DNA of 12,267 bases. Origin: Acholeplasmataceae bacterium UBA6190 (GTDB taxonomy: Bacteria > Bacillota_I > Bacilli_A > Acholeplasmatales > Acholeplasmataceae). Positions 7,422 through 12,267 of the stretch are shown one piece after another. Numbering within the stretch: position 1 is the stretch's first letter; the number at the start of each line of letters is the position of its first letter. The translations under genes and the position numbers were made by a program. The notes below the pieces were generated by a model that did not search any database, had not been told where the DNA came from, and saw nothing but the letters and a program-made list of their open reading frames with translations. The stretch is taken from positions 1-12,267 of the forward strand of contig DITG01000083.1 of NCBI GenBank assembly GCA_002422045.1. The letters are read 5' to 3'.

Positions 7422-7430
7422 ATTTTATCA
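7422..7430 (-). promoter_or_regulatory. Candidate extended -10 promoter of the trk operon
   Basis: TGATAAAAT on the minus strand differs from the extended -10 TGnTATAAT at one position. It lies about 50 bases upstream of the first trkA start. No good -35 is seen, which extended -10 promoters tolerate. Confidence 0.4.
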
Positions 7431-7506
7431 CTGTTTACCCTATTGTGGTTGAAAAACAGGACAAATCTATATCTATTTTACTCTATAATTTCATAAATGG
7501 GTAGTG

Positions 7507-7526
7507 ATTGAGGTTCATTGAGGTTC
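7507..7526. repeat. Perfect 10-bp tandem duplication at the antiporter stop
   Basis: ATTGAGGTTC occurs twice back to back on the plus strand (7507-7516, 7517-7526), followed by a partial third unit, GTTC. The antiporter stop TGA lies at the junction of the units. With one unit removed the frame would read on for nine residues to a TAA. Confidence 0.9.
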
Positions 7527-8696
7527 GTTCAGCAATCGATCTGCGGTCTTATCCATCAAAATGGCACCATCAGGTGCTGTGATGAGGATGGAAACCACAG
7601 CGACTGCTAAAATCAGTTCTCCGCCAGGAACGCCTAAAGACAAAGGAATAGCACCAATGGCTGCTTGAACGGTTGCTTTCGGCAAATAAGCAAAGCTCAC
7701 ATAGAGTTTTTCACTCTTTGTCAGTTTGGATGGCCAAAGTGCAATCCAGACGCCGATGATTCTGAAAATCAAGGCGAGTCCAATCAAAACAACAGCCATC
7801 ATGCCAGCACCTAAGGCAAATGTCGGATTGAGTGCTGCACCGACCAACACGAACAGCATGATTTCAGCGACGACCCAAATTTTTTCGAATTTGCCAACAA
7901 GTCGTTTGGCAAGGATTGCATAGTGTTGCAAAACAGCAATACCCATCGCAAGTACAGCAATCAGACCACTGATTGGTAGGATATCTTTAATCGATTGTTC
8001 CAGTGAAACGAACAAGAATGCAAATGAAAACAGAACGAGCACTTTGATGGTATCTCTGATATGAAATTTCTTGAAGAGTACAACAAATAGTCTGCCAGAA
8101 CAATAACCAAGTGCTGCACCCAAGATGATGGATACTGGAATGAGTAAGAGTTGTGTCCATGAAAAGACACCGCTTTGTTCAGCTTGTAAGAAACTCATGA
8201 ACAAGACTATCACATAAATATCATCAAGCGATGCACCGGCCAAGATGAGTTGTGGAACTTGATGTTTTGTACCTCTGTGTCTTTTCATCAGTTCAATCAT
8301 GCGTGGAACGACGACTGCTGGCGATACTGCTGCGACGATGCTGCCCATGATGGCAGCTTCAAGATAGGTAATGTTAAAAAGCAGTGGAGCAAGTATCGTG
8401 ATGGCAATCATCTCAAAAGTAGCCGGGATGAAAGAAAGCAAGATTGCAGGTTTTCCGACTTTTTTCAGATCACCTAAATCCAGTGATAGTCCTGCTCTGA
8501 CTAAAATCACGATGAGTGCGATCTGCCGCAAATCTGAAGAAAGCACCAAAAGTTCTGGATCGATGAGATTGAGCACGAAAGGTCCGATGATGATACCCGT
8601 GAGTAAGATGCCGATGATTCTCGGCAGTTTCAGTTTGGAAAAAATTGATGCGACCAATAAACTTGACAAGATGATGATGGATAAGCTGAGTAGCAT
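7515..8696 (-). CDS. Cation:proton antiporter (CPA superfamily) under fluoride riboswitch control
   Basis: A 393-residue, almost wholly hydrophobic protein with about 12 membrane segments. The first helices carry K-L-P-R-I-I-G-I-L-L-T-G-I-I-I-G-P, the family's start signature. V-A-A-V-S-P-A-V-V-V-P (121-131) is the crossover helix element. A-S-L-D-D (155-159) is the ion-binding pair; two aspartates there are known from electrogenic, NapA/NHA2-like exchangers, while N-D or other pairs mark other groups. No C-terminal RCK domain is fused. ATG at 8696 follows AGGAGG by five bases. The gene stands alone between the fab/biotin operon and the trk operon, with its own promoter, a predicted fluoride aptamer and a terminator in the leader. 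Baker et al. 2012 (from memory) list Na+/H+ antiporters among fluoride-riboswitch genes. Substrate (Na+, K+, or a link to F-) is not decided by sequence. Confidence 0.92.
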   Translation of the reverse strand: MLLSLSIIILSSLLVASIFSKLKLPRIIGILLTGIIIGPFVLNLIDPELLVLSSDLRQIALIVILVRAGLSLDLGDLKKVGKPAILLSFIPATFEMIAITILAPLLFNITYLEAAIMGSIVAAVSPAVVVPRMIELMKRHRGTKHQVPQLILAGASLDDIYVIVLFMSFLQAEQSGVFSWTQLLLIPVSIILGAALGYCSGRLFVVLFKKFHIRDTIKVLVLFSFAFLFVSLEQSIKDILPISGLIAVLAMGIAVLQHYAILAKRLVGKFEKIWVVAEIMLFVLVGAALNPTFALGAGMMAVVLIGLALIFRIIGVWIALWPSKLTKSEKLYVSFAYLPKATVQAAIGAIPLSLGVPGGELILAVAVVSILITAPDGAILMDKTADRLLNEPQ

Positions 8697-8710
8697 AAGA
8701 TCCTCCTAAA

Positions 8711-8746
8711 TAAAAAACTTCAACAACATCAAAAACGTTGCAGAAG
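8711..8746 (-). terminator. Riboswitch-controlled intrinsic terminator
   Basis: On the minus strand CTTCTGCAAC (8746-8737) pairs with GTTGTTGAAG (8727-8718), with one T-T mismatch and one G-T pair around a 9-base loop, followed by six Ts (8717-8712). The antiporter's AGGAGG comes five bases later. The 5' arm shares CTTC (8746-8743) with the last strand of the aptamer pseudoknot, so the two structures exclude each other. It may also end readthrough from the fab/biotin operon, since no other terminator is seen there. Confidence 0.85.
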
Positions 8747-8799
8747 TCATCAGCTTTTGTGCGGTTCTAGCGTAGGCTATGGGAGACGTTCATTCCCAT
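8743..8799 (-). promoter_or_regulatory. Fluoride (crcB-type) riboswitch aptamer
   Basis: The leader holds, in order, P1 ATGGGA/TCCCAT (8799-8794 with 8784-8779) and its loop ATGAACGTC (8793-8785) beginning with the AUG seen in crcB aptamers. Then come a linker, AACCGC (8766-8761), a short ACAAAA loop, and GCTGATGACTTC (8754-8743). AACCGC...GCUGAUGAC is the conserved core of the fluoride riboswitch as I remember it (compare GCUAAUGACUCC in the B. cereus crcB leader). The loop segment GAA-C-GTC can pair with GACTTC to form the required pseudoknot, with one bulged C. Ligand binding should hold GACTTC, block the terminator and turn the antiporter on. Departures from consensus are a 14-base P1-P2 linker able to form TAGC/GCTA, and only two clear P2 pairs. 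Confidence 0.85.
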
Positions 8800-8803
8800 G
8801 TCA

Positions 8804-8832
8804 ATGATACGCGATTCACCCATGATTGTCAA
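8804..8832 (-). promoter_or_regulatory. Promoter of the fluoride-responsive antiporter gene
   Basis: A perfect -35 TTGACA (8832-8827), a 17-base spacer and a -10 TATCAT (8809-8804) give a strong sigma-A-type promoter. The -35 box overlaps the TGA stop of the DUF1295 gene. The expected start near 8799-8797 coincides with the first bases of aptamer stem P1, so the transcript would begin with the riboswitch. Confidence 0.85.
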
Positions 8833-9728
8833 GAGAATTCGGCTGAAGTCTCTTGATCTTTTGTCTTTCTAAACCAAGGTATCAGTACAGAAACTTGTTC
8901 CTGATAAGTCTTATATTCGGGACGTGTCAATAAAATCTTCGTCTCCATCATCGGAATACTAATGAATAAGAACAAAAGCGTCATGAGGATAGGAGCAATG
9001 ATGATCGCATCGAGTTTTTGTGCAGTTGACAAGTACATGACATAAAGTCCCCACCATACCATGATTTCTCCAAAATAATTCGGATGTCTGCTCACACTCC
9101 ATAAACCTTGATCGATGCAGGATTTTTGTCCCTGATGTTCTTTTCTGAACTTCTTCATCTGTTTGTCGGCAATATACTGAATGGCTGCCGCAATGATCAT
9201 CAGGATCATCCCGATGAAAACCAAGACATGTAGGGTTGGGTTACTTTGCATGAATACGATAGCGCCATAGAGTTGTGCAAAGACGAGCACTGTCGGCATC
9301 ATCTGGATACCGAATAAATTCGTGATCGGATATATCTTGGGTGCCTTTTCTTTCAACATCGTGTAACGCCAGTCTTGTTCATGAAATCCCTCGAAACCAA
9401 GTGCCCAATTCATGGTCAGTCTCACTGCCCATACCATCACAGCAACAAGCATCATGAAAATCGGTAATGTCATGACAATCTCCAAATGAAAGAACACCAA
9501 GATCAAAATCACAGGGGGTTGAACACTCCAGTAGGGATCATAAAGACTTGCATTATCCAAGATGAGCGAGAACAAATAAATGACCAAGGTGGCTATCACA
9601 TCAGCGAGAAGGACTCTTGTGATGAGCTGCCAATCAGAAAACGTTCTGAATACGATGATACCCACAAATGTGGCAAACAAATAGATTGCAAACAAGATAA
9701 ACATCGAAGACAATTTGGAATGCATCAT
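8829..9728 (-). CDS. DUF1295 integral membrane protein (isoprenylcysteine methyltransferase/steroid reductase-like fold)
   Basis: About 299 residues from ATG at 9728. A GTG two codons earlier abuts the GGTGAGG ribosome binding site and is unlikely; ATG at 9725 is also possible. It has about seven to eight membrane segments. Family motifs are N-A-S-L-Y-D-P-Y-W-S (59-68), N-W-x-x-G-F-x-x-x-H-E-Q-D-W-R-Y (about 107-122), and the C-terminal G-L-W-S-V-S-R-H-P-N-Y-F-G-E (198-211). These place it in DUF1295, related to 3-oxo-5-alpha-steroid 4-dehydrogenases and ICMT-like enzymes that use NAD(P)H or SAM on membrane lipids. The reaction is not known for this group. It is the last gene of the fab/biotin operon, eight bases after the bioY stop. 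A role in modifying a membrane lipid is inferred from this context only. Confidence 0.88.
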   Translation of the reverse strand: MMHSKLSSMFILFAIYLFATFVGIIVFRTFSDWQLITRVLLADVIATLVIYLFSLILDNASLYDPYWSVQPPVILILVFFHLEIVMTLPIFMMLVAVMVWAVRLTMNWALGFEGFHEQDWRYTMLKEKAPKIYPITNLFGIQMMPTVLVFAQLYGAIVFMQSNPTLHVLVFIGMILMIIAAAIQYIADKQMKKFRKEHQGQKSCIDQGLWSVSRHPNYFGEIMVWWGLYVMYLSTAQKLDAIIIAPILMTLLFLFISIPMMETKILLTRPEYKTYQEQVSVLIPWFRKTKDQETSAEFS

Positions 9729-9735
9729 AAACACC

Positions 9736-10269
9736 TCACCAAGAATGAATTAGAGATTTGGGTAATCTTTGATAGATTGAATAAGCCAGAATCAGTTTGA
9801 TCACATCAAAAGGAATAAAGATAAGCATACCAGAAAGTGCTGAAAGATAAGGTATGGCAAGAGAAAACGATAACCACAGCGTTCCAAATCCATAGAGAAA
9901 TACAATGGAAATCAAGCAACCGATGATGAGATCATGGATGAAATGATTGGTCTTAGACTTCAACAAAGAAATCAAGAGTCCTACGACCGGAAAGAGCATA
10001 ATAAAGCCACCGGAAGGTCCGAACAATGCTGACAGTCCACTTCTGCCTTGACTGAAAACGGGAAGTCCAATCACACCTAAAAGCACATAAATCAAGATCG
10101 ATAGAAAGGCGTCTTGGGGCTTCAGCAAAAATCCGATCAGGATCACAAACATGGTTTGAAGTGTGAGACTTATATTGAGCTGTGACAAAGGAATCGATGG
10201 GAAGAGTACGACACTCACCGTTAAGATTGCTGCGCATAACGAGATGGCAGTCATGCGTCTGATGGTCAT
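9736..10269 (-). CDS. bioY: BioY biotin transporter substrate-binding subunit
   Basis: A 177-residue protein with about six membrane segments, the normal size for BioY, the S-component of ECF-type biotin uptake. Family motifs are I-S-L-T-L-Q-T (33-39), G-L-P-V-F-S-Q-G-R-S-G-L (68-79) continuing into L-F-G-P-S-G-G-F (82-89), and I-P-F-D-V-I-K (152-158) with the conserved Asp/Lys in the last helix. The EcfA/A'/T energizing module is not in the window; BioY may share one encoded elsewhere or act alone. Its ATG overlaps the TGA of the ligase gene by four bases, suggesting coupling; no strong ribosome binding site is visible, and ATG at 10254 is an alternative start. Together with the ligase it points to biotin scavenging, and no biotin-synthesis gene is seen here. 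Confidence 0.95.
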   Translation of the reverse strand: MTIRRMTAISLCAAILTVSVVLFPSIPLSQLNISLTLQTMFVILIGFLLKPQDAFLSILIYVLLGVIGLPVFSQGRSGLSALFGPSGGFIMLFPVVGLLISLLKSKTNHFIHDLIIGCLISIVFLYGFGTLWLSFSLAIPYLSALSGMLIFIPFDVIKLILAYSIYQRLPKSLIHSW

Positions 10270-10793
10270 CCGATGTACCGCTGATATTCCTTGACCATGA
10301 TTTTGACCAGATCTTGGAATGAATCTTTGAGAACATAATCCTGTCCCTTGATTTTTGAGATGGATGTCGCATTGAGACCTGGGAAATATTTCTGGTTGAT
10401 GTTGATACCAATCCCGATGACTGCATATTCAAAGACTGAAGACGATGATTGCGTCTCAATCAGGATACCACAGATTTTCTGGTCATCGACATAAAGATCG
10501 TTAGGTTCTTTGAAATAGACGTCGATGCCAAATTGTTTCAAAAAAATCACCAGTGATTCTAAAATCCAAAGCTTCAACTCATAGGACTGATGAATCGGTA
10601 TGTCTTTGATGAGCACTGAAAAGAGCAGATTTTCACCATGATTGGATAACCAGATCCGATCAAACTGACCTCTACCTTTGGTTTGATGATTCGCTCTGAT
10701 GAATGTCATATGCGGAAAATAGGAATGATTTTCCTTGAGCAAATCCGATGTGGAATGGATGCTGTCGAATTCGAGCAGCGTGAATGAAATCAT
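10266..10793 (-). CDS. birA: Minimal biotin--protein ligase (catalytic core only)
   Basis: A 175-residue protein that covers only the class II-synthetase-like catalytic domain. There is no N-terminal helix-turn-helix, so it is not a BirA repressor, and almost nothing of the C-terminal SH3-like domain, making it much shorter than usual (about 235-325). Motifs: S-T-S-D (14-17), Q-T-K-G-R-G-Q-F-D-R-I-W (37-48, biotinoyl-AMP loop), L-L-F-S-V-L-I (56-62), K-E-P-N-D (95-99; usually KWPND), Q-K-I-C-G-I-L-I-E (105-113) with the biotin-contacting Lys106, and I-G-I-G-I-N-I-N (126-133). In the adenylate loop GRGRxGR reads GRGQFDR, so Gln replaces the position of E. coli Arg118. It activates biotin with ATP and transfers it to a carrier lysine, presumably AccB. 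Start and stop both overlap neighbours by ATGA. Confidence 0.88.
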   Translation of the reverse strand: MISFTLLEFDSIHSTSDLLKENHSYFPHMTFIRANHQTKGRGQFDRIWLSNHGENLLFSVLIKDIPIHQSYELKLWILESLVIFLKQFGIDVYFKEPNDLYVDDQKICGILIETQSSSSVFEYAVIGIGININQKYFPGLNATSISKIKGQDYVLKDSFQDLVKIMVKEYQRYIG

Positions 10794-11221
10794 ACAGAAC
10801 TGACAGCAAAGGATAAGTCAGCTTCGCATGCAAGTTCTCCGCTCACATAAGCTTTTGCCGTACCAAAGCCAAAACCACGGCGAATCTTATGCAGTTCGCA
10901 ATGCAGTTCCAGCGTATCCCCAGGAAAAACACTTCTTCTGAATTTCACATTGTTGATGCCTGTAAAATAAGCGATTTTTCCCAAATAGTCTTCATGCGAT
11001 AACAAAATGACTGCGCCAACCTGTGCCAGTGATTCAATGATCAAGACACCTGGCATGACCGGTTTTCCAGGAAAATGACCTTCAAAGAAATAATCATCAG
11101 CCTTGACATGTTTGATTCCAATCGCTTTTTTCAGACTTTCAAGTTCGATGACTTCGTCAAGGAATAGAAAAGGATGGCGATGAGGAATGATTTTTTTGAT
11201 ATCTTCGAGTGATAGTCTCAT
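10790..11221 (-). CDS. fabZ: 3-hydroxyacyl-ACP dehydratase FabZ
   Basis: A 143-residue hot-dog fold enzyme of normal length that removes water from 3-hydroxyacyl-ACP in fatty acid elongation. Motifs: I-P-H-R-H-P-F-L-F-L-D (12-22) and F-E-G-H-F-P-G-K-P-V-M-P-G (46-58) with catalytic His49. Glu63 lies in I-I-E-S-L-A-Q; the His-Glu distance of 14 equals that of E. coli FabZ. The rest includes F-R-R-x-V-x-P-G-D in the second half. I start it at ATG 11221 rather than 14 codons earlier, because AAGAAGG is well placed upstream and the longer frame would overlap the end of fabF. It lies one base after the fabF stop, and its TGA overlaps the ligase start by four bases. Confidence 0.95.
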   Translation of the reverse strand: MRLSLEDIKKIIPHRHPFLFLDEVIELESLKKAIGIKHVKADDYFFEGHFPGKPVMPGVLIIESLAQVGAVILLSHEDYLGKIAYFTGINNVKFRRSVFPGDTLELHCELHKIRRGFGFGTAKAYVSGELACEADLSFAVSSV

Positions 11222-11222
11222 A

Positions 11223-12267
11223 TTATACCTTCTTGAAAATGATGGCTGCGTTTTGTCCGCCAAATCCGATATTGATGTTCATGGCGTACTGAATGTCGCG
11301 CTTGACAGCATGATTCGGTGTATAGTTCAAATCACATTCAGGATCTTGTTCGAGTAAATGGATCGTCGGTGGAATCCATCCGGTTTGAAGTGCTTTGATG
11401 ACAGCAATCGTCTCAATCGCGCCAGCCGCACCGAGTGCATGGCCAGTCATCGATTTGGTCGAACTGATGTTGATGTCTTTTGCTGCTTCTCCAAACGCTT
11501 TTTTAATGCCTAAGGTTTCCAGTTTGTCATTGAGCAAAGTTGATGTTCCATGTGCATTGATGTATCCGATATCAGAAGGCTTGATCTTGGCATCTTCTAT
11601 TGCCATCTTCAGGCATGCTTCAATACCGGTTGCTTCATCGTCTGGTGCAGTCATGTGGAAAGCATCGGATGTCGTGCCGTATCCGACCATTTCTGCGATG
11701 ATGGGTGCACCACGTTTTATGGCATGCTCATACTCTTCAAGAATGAGAATACCAGCACCTTCTGCGATGACAAAACCTGCTCTTCTTTTATCAAAGGGAA
11801 CAGATGCGACTTCTGGATCATTGGAGAAATTGAGGGCTCTCAAACTTGCAAATCCGCCCACACCGATTTCATTCACGGGTGCTTCAGCACCCCCGGTGAT
11901 TGCAACATCGATATAGCCATGCAAAATGTTTCTGTAAGCCTCTCCAATGGAGTTGGTTGCTGCCGAACATGCTGTGACTTGAGGCATATTGGCACCTTTA
12001 GCACCATATTTGATCCCGATTTTGGCACCAATCAAATTGATGATGGAATTGGGAATGAAGAAAGGAGAGATCCGGTCCTGTCCTCGGGTCACACTGGTTT
12101 TCACTTCTTCAAAAATCGTGGTCAATCCACCGATGCCTGAACCGATAAAGGTTCCAAACTTAAAGGGATTGCCAATTTGACCTTCCAATTTGGATTGAGT
12201 ATAGGCTTCATGTGTAGCCACCAACGCCAAATTGGCGACACGGTCATTTCTTCTAATTTCTTTCTTA
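11223..12267 (-). CDS. fabF: 3-oxoacyl-ACP synthase II (FabF), 5' end outside window
   Basis: The frame is open to the window edge (347 residues seen). By comparison with E. coli FabF (413 residues) about 60-65 N-terminal residues are missing; a TTG at 12230 is not a start but an internal Leu. This thiolase-fold condensing enzyme extends acyl-ACP with malonyl-ACP. The catalytic triad is visible: Cys100 of the visible part in V-T-A-C-S-A-A, His239 in N-A-H-G-T-S-T, and His276 in S-T-K-S-M-T-G-H. Their spacing matches E. coli within one residue (Cys163, His303, His340). The C-terminal G-F-G-G-Q-N-A-A-I-I-F-K-K is the family's closing motif. It is the first visible gene of the fab/biotin operon; fabZ starts one base after its TAA. 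Confidence 0.97.
   Translation of the reverse strand, partial: KKEIRRNDRVANLALVATHEAYTQSKLEGQIGNPFKFGTFIGSGIGGLTTIFEEVKTSVTRGQDRISPFFIPNSIINLIGAKIGIKYGAKGANMPQVTACSAATNSIGEAYRNILHGYIDVAITGGAEAPVNEIGVGGFASLRALNFSNDPEVASVPFDKRRAGFVIAEGAGILILEEYEHAIKRGAPIIAEMVGYGTTSDAFHMTAPDDEATGIEACLKMAIEDAKIKPSDIGYINAHGTSTLLNDKLETLGIKKAFGEAAKDINISSTKSMTGHALGAAGAIETIAVIKALQTGWIPPTIHLLEQDPECDLNYTPNHAVKRDIQYAMNINIGFGGQNAAIIFKKV

Noticed and set aside
7400..7429. Inverted repeat GATAAAA/TTTTATC upstream of the trk operon as a terminator or operator
   Set aside because: Its arms are only A/T-rich, the spacer is 16 bases and no T-run follows; it overlaps the candidate -10. It may be an operator, but nothing supports one.
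7367..7514. c-di-AMP or other riboswitch before the trk operon
   Set aside because: K+ uptake genes often carry ydaO-type leaders, but the gap is short and none of the conserved motifs I remember is present.
8371..8709. Plus-strand open frame of 112 codons
   Set aside because: It is antisense to the start of the antiporter gene and runs into its leader; its product shows no recognisable domain.
8770..8812. Outer stem GCGTA/TACGC around the P1 hairpin of the riboswitch leader
   Set aside because: The upstream arm lies in the -10 region and would not be transcribed from the predicted start, so it is probably chance.
11222..11263. N-terminal extension of FabZ by 14 codons
   Set aside because: It would overlap the end of fabF by about 40 bases and adds residues not found in the family; ATG 11221 has a good ribosome binding site.
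11395..12140. Long open frames on the plus strand (11395-11916 and 11550-12140)
   Set aside because: They lie fully antisense to fabF, whose motifs and catalytic triad are clear. Their products look like reverse-frame translations, with no family motif and no good ribosome binding site.

Overview
The window reads as chromosomal DNA of a low-to-moderate GC, Gram-positive-type bacterium (Bacillota, or a walled or wall-less relative such as the Acholeplasma/Izemoplasma group). The reasons are strong AGGAGG-type ribosome binding sites, a lipobox lipoprotein, LytTR and Trk gene types, TTG starts, and an ECF-type BioY with a regulator-free biotin ligase. TGA is used as a stop by most of the genes, so the standard code applies. 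The exact lineage cannot be fixed from sequence alone. Every gene I can support lies on the minus strand, so the window is described from high to low coordinates.

(1) 12267-8829: a tightly packed lipid/biotin operon, fabF (5' end outside the window), fabZ, a minimal biotin-protein ligase, bioY, and a DUF1295 membrane protein. The genes overlap or nearly abut. BioY imports biotin and the ligase attaches it to a biotin enzyme, presumably acetyl-CoA carboxylase encoded elsewhere, which feeds the FabF/FabZ elongation cycle.

(2) 8832-7515: a single cation:proton antiporter gene with its own consensus-like promoter. Its 5' leader has the hallmarks of a fluoride (crcB-type) riboswitch followed by an intrinsic terminator, so the antiporter is probably switched on by fluoride. 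This is the most striking feature of the window.

(3) 7430-4769: a Trk/Ktr potassium-uptake operon with a short one-domain RCK protein, a two-domain RCK protein and the TrkH/KtrB channel, ending in an intrinsic terminator.

(4) 4726-2102: a two-gene unit coding for a small LytTR DNA-binding regulator without a receiver domain and a membrane-anchored, probably extracellular beta-propeller protein. Upstream is a 20-bp-phased direct repeat suited to LytTR binding, and a perfect terminator follows. The layout resembles the two-gene LytTR regulatory systems, with an unusual partner.

(5) 2097-1: an SRPBCC protein, a CotH-kinase-like lipoprotein translationally coupled to it, and the 5' part of a small gene that may be DUF3052-like and runs off the window.

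I see no rRNA, tRNA, CRISPR array, insertion sequence or phage gene. No gap between genes exceeds 300 bases; the longest (about 130-165 bases) hold the regulatory elements listed.
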